Of a stretch of DNA of 9,141 bases, positions 1 to 6,055 are shown one piece after another; position 1 is the stretch's first letter; each line of letters begins with the position of its first letter. Source of the DNA: Hydrogenothermaceae bacterium (GTDB taxonomy: Bacteria; Aquificota; Aquificia; Aquificales; Hydrogenothermaceae). Below the pieces are notes generated by a model, which saw only the letters and a program-made list of their open reading frames with translations, searched no databases and was not told the origin of the DNA. The stretch lies in the NCBI GenBank assembly GCA_015490675.1, contig WFXI01000085.1:1-9141 (forward strand), read 5' to 3'. The translations under genes were made by a program, and so were the position numbers.

Positions 1-1
1 C

Positions 2-37
2 GGTACCGCAGCATTCATAAAGTATCTGATTAAATAA
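2..37 (+). CDS. Possible C-terminal tail of an upstream gene (partial)
   Basis: The first 36 bases can be read in frame 2 as the last eleven codons of a gene (GTAAFIKYLIK) ending at TAA 35-37. The stop overlaps the AAAGG (36-40) that serves as the ribosome binding site of the copper ATPase, an arrangement typical of adjoining operon genes. The two other plus frames also close within the first 33 bases, so frame choice rests on this geometry alone. If real, it is the 3' end of a gene co-transcribed with the ATPase; the family cannot be told from eleven residues. Confidence 0.3.
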   Translation, partial: GTAAFIKYLIK

Positions 38-49
38 AGGTAAAGAAAG

Positions 50-2119
50 TTGAAATCTGAAAATCATGGTCATGACTTACACAATAAGGACATGAAACAT
101 GAAAATCATAAAACACATAAAGAACATTCAGAACATTTAAAACATTCTGGACATCATACACATACAACCCATACGGGACACGCTCACCATATAGAAGATT
201 TCAAGAGAAGATTCTTTATTTCAACTATACTCACTATACCAGTACTTCTCCTGTCTGAAATGATACAACAGTGGTTTGGATTTCAGATTACTGTTCCTTT
301 ACAAAAATGGATAGTTCTTGTTCTTTCGTCTGTAATCTATTTTTACGGTGGGTTTCCATTTTTAAAAGGGCTTATTGATGAACTGAAGAGAAAACAGCCC
401 GGAATGATGACCCTTATAGGAACGGCTATCTCTGTAGCATTCTTCTACTCGGCATTTACGGTTTTTACAGGCTTTGGGAGAGACTTTTTCTGGGAGCTTG
501 CAACTCTTATAGATGTAATGCTCCTTGGACACTGGATAGAGGCTAAAAGTGTCTTGGGAGCTTCAAGGGCTTTGGAAGAACTTGTAAAAATAATGCCTAC
601 AACTGCCCATTTAATAAAAGATGGAGAAATTATTGATGTTCCGGTTTCAAAGCTGAAAAAAGGTGATATTGTCCTTGTAAAACCAGGAGAAAAAATACCG
701 TCAGATGGAGTTGTGATAGAGGGAGAGAGCTTTGTGAATGAAGCTCTTTTGACAGGAGAGTCTAAGCCTGTTCATAAGAAGAAAGGTGATAAAGTCATAG
801 GTGGAGCTATTAATGGAGACGGAATTCTAAAAGTAAAGATAGAAAGAACAGGAGAAGAAACCTATCTCTCACAGGTTATAAAACTTGTAAAACAGGCACA
901 GGAAAGTAAATCTAAAACTCAGGATTTAGCCAACAAGGCAGCTGCTATTTTGTTCTATGTTGCTGCTTTAACCGGAACGTTTACATATTTTTACTGGTTT
1001 TTAAACGGAATGCCTGATTTTGCACTTGAAAGGGCTGTTACAGTTCTGGTTATCGCCTGCCCCCATGCCCTTGGGCTTGCAATTCCACTTGTAGTTGCAC
1101 TTTCTACAACAATTACTGCAAAAAATGGGATATTAATTAGGGACAGAAGAGCCTTTGAACAAGCAAAAGATTTAACCGCTGTTATTTTTGATAAAACAGG
1201 AACACTAACGGAAGGGAAGTTCGGTGTTGTTGAGCTTGTTTCTTATATCGATGAAAATGAGTTTTTAAAACTTGCATATTCTGTAGAGAAAAACTCAGAG
1301 CATATAATAGCAAAGACAATAGTCCAGTTTGCAAAAGAAAGAGGTATAAAACCTGTAGAACCTCAAAGGTACAAAACAATACCCGGAAAAGGAGCTTATG
1401 CGGTTATTGAAGGTAAAGAAGTGTACGTTGGAAGTCCAAATCTGTTAAAGGAGCTCAATATAGAGGTAATTGATGAGAAGATTAGAAAACTTCAGGAAGA
1501 GGGAAATACAGTAGTTTTTGTTGTAATAAATCGAGAACTTGTAGGAGCTTTTGCCCTTGCAGACAGGATAAAGTCTGAAAGCTATGAAGCGGTTAAAAAA
1601 TTAAAAGAAATGGGAATAAAGGTATATATGCTAACGGGAGATTCTGAGCAAGTTGCAAAAGCGGTTTCGGAGAAACTTGGGATTGACGATTACTTTGCTC
1701 AGGTTCTACCTCACGAAAAGGCTCAGAAAGTGAAATTCTTACAGGAAAAAGGCTATAAAGTAGCTATGGTAGGAGACGGTATAAACGATGCTCCTGCCCT
1801 TGTTACTGCTGATGTAGGTATAGCAATAGGTGCAGGAACTGATGTTGCTATTGAAAGTGCAGATATAATTCTTGTAAAGAGTAATCCTGCAGATGTTCCA
1901 AAGATTATAAAACTTTCAAAAGTTACATACTCAAAGATGGTTCAAAATCTCTGGTGGGCTGCCGGGTATAACATCGTTGTTATACCACTTGCAGCAGGAG
2001 TTTTGTACAACTACGGTATAGTTATACAGCCTGCTGTAGGAGCACTTTTAATGTCAATAAGTACTGTTATAGTTGCAATAAACAGCCAGACACTTAGAAA
2101 GTACAGCAGGTTAATCTGA
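50..2119 (+). CDS. copB: Copper-translocating P-type ATPase, CopB class (P1B-3-like)
   Basis: This is an inner-membrane ATP-driven heavy-metal efflux pump, most likely for copper or silver. The 689-aa protein opens with a His-rich cytosolic tail (16 His in residues 6-47) in place of a CxxC metal-binding domain. Visible motifs are the actuator TGES (235-238), the membrane metal site CPH (337-339), the phosphorylation motif DKTGT (381-385, Asp381), and the hinge GDGIND (575-580). Near the C-terminus are the paired-helix signatures YN...P and MSISTVIVAINSQ. CPH plus a His-rich N-terminus is the hallmark of CopB pumps; CopA has CPC. Length is normal for the family and no domain is missing. The start is TTG at 50: an in-frame TAA at 41-43 rules out anything earlier, and AAAGG (36-40) lies nine bases upstream. 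ATG at 92 (residue 15) is a possible alternative but lacks a well-spaced ribosome site and would remove four of the histidines. Exact metal specificity is inferred. Confidence 0.93.
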   Translation: MKSENHGHDLHNKDMKHENHKTHKEHSEHLKHSGHHTHTTHTGHAHHIEDFKRRFFISTILTIPVLLLSEMIQQWFGFQITVPLQKWIVLVLSSVIYFYGGFPFLKGLIDELKRKQPGMMTLIGTAISVAFFYSAFTVFTGFGRDFFWELATLIDVMLLGHWIEAKSVLGASRALEELVKIMPTTAHLIKDGEIIDVPVSKLKKGDIVLVKPGEKIPSDGVVIEGESFVNEALLTGESKPVHKKKGDKVIGGAINGDGILKVKIERTGEETYLSQVIKLVKQAQESKSKTQDLANKAAAILFYVAALTGTFTYFYWFLNGMPDFALERAVTVLVIACPHALGLAIPLVVALSTTITAKNGILIRDRRAFEQAKDLTAVIFDKTGTLTEGKFGVVELVSYIDENEFLKLAYSVEKNSEHIIAKTIVQFAKERGIKPVEPQRYKTIPGKGAYAVIEGKEVYVGSPNLLKELNIEVIDEKIRKLQEEGNTVVFVVINRELVGAFALADRIKSESYEAVKKLKEMGIKVYMLTGDSEQVAKAVSEKLGIDDYFAQVLPHEKAQKVKFLQEKGYKVAMVGDGINDAPALVTADVGIAIGAGTDVAIESADIILVKSNPADVPKIIKLSKVTYSKMVQNLWWAAGYNIVVIPLAAGVLYNYGIVIQPAVGALLMSISTVIVAINSQTLRKYSRLI

Positions 2120-2120
2120 A

Positions 2121-2156
2121 GAACAGTCTTCGAAAGCTTCTGTTCACTGTCTGTTC
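2121..2156. repeat. Imperfect hairpin and repeated CTGTTC after the ATPase gene
   Basis: GAACAG (2121-2126) is complementary to CTGTTC (2140-2145), and an inner CTT/AAG pair (2128-2130 with 2134-2136) could close a CGA loop. A second CTGTTC copy at 2151-2156 could pair instead. The structure begins two bases after the ATPase stop, so it may slow or end transcription or protect the 3' end. No T-run follows, so it is not a convincing intrinsic terminator. Confidence 0.3.
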
Positions 2157-2243
2157 AAGAGTACCTTACATTCTGGCGAAACATCTTTTAAGCGATTTAA
2201 AAATTTGACAGTTCGGTAAATTCAAAGGAGAAGCCTCTTAAAA

Positions 2244-3455
2244 GTGGAAAAGATTCTAATTGGGCTGTATATAGCCATAAGCATAGTTACCATTATTTCT
2301 CTCATATATGTTGCTATTAAAAACAAGAAACTGTACAGAAAACTCTCAAGTAAAGGACAGAAAGTAAGATACTCAAAAAATGCTGATATGTACGTGTTAA
2401 TCGGGATTTTTTCCATTTTAATGGTGCTGCCATTTTTCTATGTAGAAAGAGAAAAACTTCCTGAGATCTTCATCCAGAACCCTGCTACTGTTATGTTTTT
2501 GCTTTTTCTATTTATAGGTTTTGGTTTTTTGTTTTATGGAGTGGTTTTATATATAAAGGATAAGAAGATATCGAAAAATCTGATTGTTGAGAATAAGGAG
2601 TTATTTCCTGGAGGGAGTTTTAGGGGAAAGGTAGTATATAAAGGTATCAATCTAAAGGAAAGAAAACCTGTAAACGTTCATCTTATTCTTCAAAAAGTTT
2701 ACGTTGTTTCGGATAGAGAAGCACTGATTGGAGAAAAAGCAATATGGTCTCAAACAGTGAGAAGCTATCCGTACACGTTTAAGAATTATATAGAAATTCC
2801 TTTTAAGTTTAATATAAAGGAAAACTTTCCGGAAGAGTGGGAAGAAGGTTATGAGCTTGTACTGGTTGTAGAAGGGGAAGATATAGGAGTTGATACGTTT
2901 GTTTTGAAATCGGAAGGAGAAGCTGTTAAAGACATAACTTTAGATGAAATCATAGAAGAGCCTATAACAAGAGATTCAAAAACTTCAAGAGAGATCATAG
3001 CTAAAAGCAGAGTCAAAAATCCCGTTTTAAATATACTGAGCATACTGTTTGTAATTGTTTTTTCTGTGTTTTTCTGGTTTTTATGGAGATACAGAGGGCA
3101 GTCTTTAGAGGAGATTGAGATACAAGCTTTTTATTCTTTGGTTTATGGGCTGCTGATTATTTTGCTCTTCTTTGTTCCACTTTATCTGTATGTGAAAAGC
3201 CTGATTGAAAGCAAGCCTGAAGAAAAAAAGAAAAAGATAAGAATGTTTACTAGATTTCTCTATGGAATTGTTCTTGTTTCTTTTTTATTATCGGGAATTG
3301 TAGTTTTTAAGCTATTAACGGGGGATACAAAAATAGTTGAGCATATGTTGAACATCGCTTTGAATTATTTTATAGACGGAGTTCTTGGAATGTTTTTTAT
3401 TTTGGGCGTTTATTCTTTGTTGTTTTATATCAGGAGTCTAATGGCTGAAACTTAA
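2244..3455 (+). CDS. Multi-span membrane protein with central beta-rich domain, function unknown
   Basis: I do not recognise a named family for this 403-aa protein. It has three hydrophobic segments near residues 4-25, 49-67 and 79-103, then a soluble block of about 150 residues, then four more segments near 258-281, 294-315, 332-357 and 374-398, so about seven membrane spans. The soluble block has a pattern seen in arrestin-like beta sandwiches and in DUF3592-type proteins: PGGSFRGKV near 122, then IPFKFNIKENFPEEW, then a strand pair ending in VVEGEDIGVDTFV. That resemblance is by eye only. Start is GTG at 2244, with AAAGGAG at 2224-2230; the 13-base spacing is long but no better start is near. 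It follows the ATPase by 124 bases on the same strand, and nothing ties it to copper. Composition is nearer the ATPase than the dynamin operon, so I place it in the resident genome. Confidence 0.75.
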   Translation: MEKILIGLYIAISIVTIISLIYVAIKNKKLYRKLSSKGQKVRYSKNADMYVLIGIFSILMVLPFFYVEREKLPEIFIQNPATVMFLLFLFIGFGFLFYGVVLYIKDKKISKNLIVENKELFPGGSFRGKVVYKGINLKERKPVNVHLILQKVYVVSDREALIGEKAIWSQTVRSYPYTFKNYIEIPFKFNIKENFPEEWEEGYELVLVVEGEDIGVDTFVLKSEGEAVKDITLDEIIEEPITRDSKTSREIIAKSRVKNPVLNILSILFVIVFSVFFWFLWRYRGQSLEEIEIQAFYSLVYGLLIILLFFVPLYLYVKSLIESKPEEKKKKIRMFTRFLYGIVLVSFLLSGIVVFKLLTGDTKIVEHMLNIALNYFIDGVLGMFFILGVYSLLFYIRSLMAET

Positions 3456-3506
3456 AGTCCTAAGACTGTTATTAAATTTGAAATTAATCTATTGAAATTT
3501 ATGTAT

Positions 3507-3746
3507 TCAAAAAGTTGTTAATAACATTGCTTTTATGATTACCTGCTGGTATTTATTCCTAACTGTTGGTTTCCTTTTGTTCTTTGGTGTCTTTGGTTTA
3601 TCATATAGTCCTTCTATCCCTTCTTTTTTGTATCTTTCATACCATTTGTAAAATATTGTCCTTGATATCCCATAGTATCTGCATGTTTTGGATATGTTTT
3701 TCATCTTTTGGTAATACTATATCCATTTTAGTTTTATCCTACTTGG
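3507..3746 (-). pseudogene. Remnant of IS transposase N-terminal helix-turn-helix domain
   Basis: On the minus strand an open stretch reads MKNISKTCRYYGISRTIFYK from ATG at 3704, followed by WYERYKKEGIEGLYDKPKTP and a Lys/Arg-rich linker. This is the helix-turn-helix N-terminus of IS481/IS3-like DDE transposases ('..SxTCRYFGISRxTFYKWxxRY..GxxGLxDxxxxP'). The same frame continues upstream of that ATG as PSRIKLKWI, then TAG (complement of 3717-3719), then YYQKMKN. Relatives typically have a sense codon between LKW and YYQK, so the TAG looks like a nonsense mutation and the ATG at 3704 is not the true start. After NKYQQVIIK the reading leaves the family pattern and stops at 3507; the whole DDE catalytic core is missing. 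The element is therefore dead. No clear terminal inverted repeats or target duplication could be defined. It lies exactly between the two composition regimes. Confidence 0.75.
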
Positions 3747-3962
3747 GATTTTCTTTGGAAATAACGAAATAGATATATATTTGTTCCGATTTTTCCTTTC
3801 ATTACACCTATATCTTTTTTTTTATTCTTTTCGGTAGATGTTCACCTTTTTTTGAACCTATACATATCATGTTTTAGTGTAAATTTTTTTGTGTTTTTAA
3901 CGATATATTATATAAACGCTAATTTAACATGATTTTATATTCTATTAAATCTAAAATTTGTT
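3747..3962 (+). promoter_or_regulatory. AT-rich gap, likely holding the promoter of the dynamin operon
   Basis: This stretch has no credible gene on either strand. It is extremely AT-rich toward its right end, with TATTAT (3906-3911) and TATAAA (3911-3916) as possible -10 elements and a poor TTTGTG (3888-3893) as the only upstream partner at about 17 bases from TATAAA. Because TA-rich hexamers are expected by chance here, no promoter can be fixed. A short inverted repeat (GTTCA/TGAAC around an A/T run, near 3840-3855) may belong to the dead IS element. A promoter must lie somewhere in this gap or further left for the downstream genes to be expressed. Confidence 0.3.
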
Positions 3963-3969
3963 AGGAGGT
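3963..3969 (+). promoter_or_regulatory. Strong ribosome binding site of the zinc-ribbon gene
   Basis: AGGAGGT is a near-perfect anti-16S match, seven bases before ATG 3977. It fixes the start of the 82-aa gene and supports its being translated despite its small size. Confidence 0.85.
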
Positions 3970-3976
3970 ACTTGCT

Positions 3977-4225
3977 ATGGGAATTTTCATGTGCAAGAGA
4001 TGTGGTAGTGTTGTTGAAACCTTTTCAAATCCTTCAGGAAGTGGTTGTCAATCTGGTATTGGTCATCAATGGTATAAATTAACTTCTGATGGTAGTTTAT
4101 ACCCTAAACCTGGTTTATCTCCTTATAATTGTATGCATTGTGGAATAACCATTTATTCTAAAACTTTGCCTACTGGAACAGGTTGTCCTAAAAATGCAGG
4201 GCATAGTTGGAGAAAACTTTCATAA
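3977..4225 (+). CDS. Small protein with two tandem zinc-ribbon-like repeats
   Basis: This 82-aa protein is almost entirely an internal duplication. Repeat 1 covers about residues 4-36 and repeat 2 about 50-82. Both have the frame C-x2-C-G, then P.G.GC, then GH.W.KL: Cys6, Cys9, Cys24, His30, Trp32 and Cys52, Cys55, Cys70, His76, Trp78. Spacing is identical in both (C-x2-C-x14-C-x5-H), so each repeat very probably binds one zinc through three Cys and one His. There is no signal peptide or membrane segment, so it should be cytosolic. It is the first gene of the dynamin operon, with an optimal ribosome site and a 31-base gap to the next gene. Role is unknown: a structural or adaptor protein for the GTPases, a nucleic-acid or metal sensor, or a regulator are all possible. 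I cannot assign it to a named family. Confidence 0.85.
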   Translation: MGIFMCKRCGSVVETFSNPSGSGCQSGIGHQWYKLTSDGSLYPKPGLSPYNCMHCGITIYSKTLPTGTGCPKNAGHSWRKLS

Positions 4226-4256
4226 AATAAATTTATAGAGAAACATGGAAGTATAA

Positions 4257-4730
4257 ATGGAAAAAAAGGAAAAGAATATTAGAGAAATTCTCTCCGAAAT
4301 GGGTTTAGAGATTGGAAAAGAATTAGTAAAAATTGCTTTGGAAGAAATGGATACAGAACAATGTAAAAAATTTTCAAAACATTTAAAAACTGTGATATTT
4401 GGATTTTCTTTTGTATTAGGTTTTATTTTATTTTATTGGTTTATCTTTATTAGTCCTTACTTTGACAAAATTTTAGTGCTTATAAGTGGATTTGTGAAAT
4501 TTTTTCAAATTTTATATCCATTTTCATTATTTGAAAAGTTTATTTTTTTAATAAGTTTTTCGTTGGTAACTTCCTTTATTTTTGTGAAAATGGTTGAAGA
4601 AAAATTTCCAAAATTTAAATTTTCTATTTTAAAATTAGTAGGATATGCGACACTTCTATTTCCTCTTACATTGATTTTTATGCTTTTAATTGATTGGATA
4701 ATTATAATAATTATAAAAATAATTTTTTAA
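4257..4730 (+). CDS. Small integral membrane protein of the dynamin operon
   Basis: The 157-aa protein has a charged, probably helical cytosolic N-terminus of about 43 residues and then three or four membrane helices: about 45-66, possibly 72-88, 92-110, and a C-terminal hydrophobic stretch from about 126 to the end, closing with DWIIIIIIKIIF. No enzyme motif is visible and no family is recognised. ATG 4257 is preceded by GGAAG (4247-4251), five bases away. It sits 31 bases after the zinc-ribbon gene and 20 bases before the first GTPase. None of the three downstream dynamin-like proteins has an obvious membrane span in the visible part, so this protein could be their membrane anchor or receptor, or the effector that acts on the membrane; that is inference from gene order. 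The very AT-rich codon use matches the following genes. Confidence 0.82.
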   Translation: MEKKEKNIREILSEMGLEIGKELVKIALEEMDTEQCKKFSKHLKTVIFGFSFVLGFILFYWFIFISPYFDKILVLISGFVKFFQILYPFSLFEKFIFLISFSLVTSFIFVKMVEEKFPKFKFSILKLVGYATLLFPLTLIFMLLIDWIIIIIIKIIF

Positions 4731-4736
4731 AAGTTA

Positions 4737-4742
4737 GAGGGA
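4737..4742 (+). promoter_or_regulatory. Ribosome binding site that fixes the start of the first GTPase
   Basis: GAGGGA lies eight bases before ATG 4751. An in-frame TTG at 4694 would lengthen the protein by 19 residues, but it lies inside the membrane-protein gene without a binding site, so ATG 4751 (or the adjoining TTG 4748) is the likely start. Confidence 0.7.
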
Positions 4743-4750
4743 ATATATTG

Positions 4751-6034
4751 ATGCAAAATCAACAATTATTAGATCAGAATAATATAAATTTTGAGGATGA
4801 TTTTATACGACCTCTTTTCTCAGGAGAAAATGAATATTTTATTGAATCGAAAGAAAATGCCCTTGAAGACTTAGAACAGCTAATTTCCTCTGCAATATTT
4901 CCAATAATTTTAGATGATGATATCTTCAATAAAGAAGAGCAACTTGATAAAGCTAATAAACTAATAGAATATTTAGAAGAATTTAAAGAAATTTATAAAA
5001 AACCATGGTTATTAAGAGATACTATCATTGCAGTAGCTGGTAAATTTAGTGCTGGAAAAACGACACTAATCAATAATTTATTAGAAATGGGTGGTGTTTT
5101 ACCAACAAATACGAAAGCTGCAACTGCTGTTCCTACATATATAGTTCCAAATTTAATGGGATTAAAGCCAAATAAAGAATTCTTAGCAGTAACTTTTGAA
5201 GGGAAGTTAAAAAAATTTAATATAGAAATTTTAAAAAGTTTAAATAAAGATGTTGCAAAAAATTTCATTATTCCAATCTCTGCAATAATTAAGTCTTTTA
5301 TCGTCCCAACTTCAGGAACTGGTAATTTTGCAGTTATAGATACACCAGGCTATAATCCCGGAGATAAACACTCAATATATGATAGAGAAAGTGCAATAGA
5401 ATCGATAAAAATTGCAAATATTATTTTTTATGTAATTGATATCCAAGATGGTGATATCACCAATGATGCGGTAAATTTTATTAAAAGTGTTTTAAAAGGA
5501 AAAAGCGATACAAAACTCTATATTGTTCTAAATAAAGCTGATAAGAAACCACCAAAAAGTAGAATTAAAATAAAAGAAAAAATTAAGCAAACATTAATGA
5601 ATGAAAAAATTAAATTTGAATCTATTTTCCTTTTTAGTTCGAATCAAGGAAAAAAAATAGATTCAGAGACAGAAAAAGACATAGAAAATTTAAAAAATTT
5701 AATTGAAGAATTGTCAATTAGTAAAAATGAGATAAGTAAACATGCTTTATTCTCATATATTGAAGATGTTATGGCACATGCAATGGGAACTTCTTTTGTT
5801 TACTTTAAAGCTCTAAACAAAATTTATGATGTAAAGAAAAGTCTTGAAAAGTTTTCAGATAAAGATTTAGAAATATTAGGAGATTTTAAAGAAAAAATTG
5901 AATTTTTAGATGAAAATTTAATTAAGAATAAAATAGATTCTTTTTCAGCTTTAGGTACAGAAGCTAAAGAGATAATTAGAAAAGTAGAAAAGATTAAGCA
6001 ACAATTACAATTCAAATTAGTTACCGAGAATTAA
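4751..6034 (+). CDS. Dynamin-like large GTPase, first of three (short form)
   Basis: This 427-aa protein carries all the expected GTPase elements: P-loop GKFSAGKT (97-104), a switch I threonine near T125 in KAATAVPTY, DTPG (197-200), and NKAD (261-264). The roughly 95-residue helical, acidic leader before the P-loop fits the neck segment of bacterial dynamin-like proteins (DLPs). About 160 residues follow NKAD; they are helical and charged and contain no clear membrane span or paddle. At 427 aa it is short for a DLP (commonly 550 or more), so it may need its neighbours to form a working assembly. Family members bind and hydrolyse GTP and reshape or tether membranes. The gap to the next GTPase is 21 bases. 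The G1 form GxFSxGKT is shared with the second GTPase, suggesting these two form a related pair. The 'dynamin family' assignment is from motifs and layout; other translation- or septin-type GTPases fit less well. Confidence 0.85.
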   Translation: MQNQQLLDQNNINFEDDFIRPLFSGENEYFIESKENALEDLEQLISSAIFPIILDDDIFNKEEQLDKANKLIEYLEEFKEIYKKPWLLRDTIIAVAGKFSAGKTTLINNLLEMGGVLPTNTKAATAVPTYIVPNLMGLKPNKEFLAVTFEGKLKKFNIEILKSLNKDVAKNFIIPISAIIKSFIVPTSGTGNFAVIDTPGYNPGDKHSIYDRESAIESIKIANIIFYVIDIQDGDITNDAVNFIKSVLKGKSDTKLYIVLNKADKKPPKSRIKIKEKIKQTLMNEKIKFESIFLFSSNQGKKIDSETEKDIENLKNLIEELSISKNEISKHALFSYIEDVMAHAMGTSFVYFKALNKIYDVKKSLEKFSDKDLEILGDFKEKIEFLDENLIKNKIDSFSALGTEAKEIIRKVEKIKQQLQFKLVTEN

Positions 6035-6038
6035 ACAT

Positions 6039-6046
6039 AAGGAGGG
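6039..6046 (+). promoter_or_regulatory. Ribosome binding site of the second GTPase
   Basis: AAGGAGGG, nine bases before ATG 6056, begins five bases after the previous stop. It fixes the start and supports translation from one operon message. Confidence 0.8.
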
Positions 6047-6055
6047 CTTATAATT

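Noticed and set aside
2205..2210. TTGACA as a -35 box upstream of the membrane-protein gene
   Set aside because: At 17 bases downstream the sequence is GAGAAG, part of the ribosome site region, and no -10-like hexamer is at a usable distance.
3456..3467. AGTC...GACT short inverted repeat as terminator of the membrane-protein gene
   Set aside because: Only four base pairs around CTAA and no T-run, so too weak to call.
3566..3772. Plus-strand 68-codon open frame in the gap
   Set aside because: It lies opposite the transposase relic, has a composition typical of antisense reading and no ribosome binding site; the minus-strand reading explains the sequence.
3780..3960. CRISPR array, tRNA or riboswitch in the AT-rich gap
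   Set aside because: No repeated units, cloverleaf or conserved leader element could be seen; the AT-rich stretches are not periodic.
4694..4750. TTG 4694 as start of the first GTPase
   Set aside because: It overlaps the preceding gene by 37 bases with no binding site, and adds a leader (DNYNNYKNNFLK) that mirrors the low-complexity frame; ATG 4751 has GAGGGA at a good distance.
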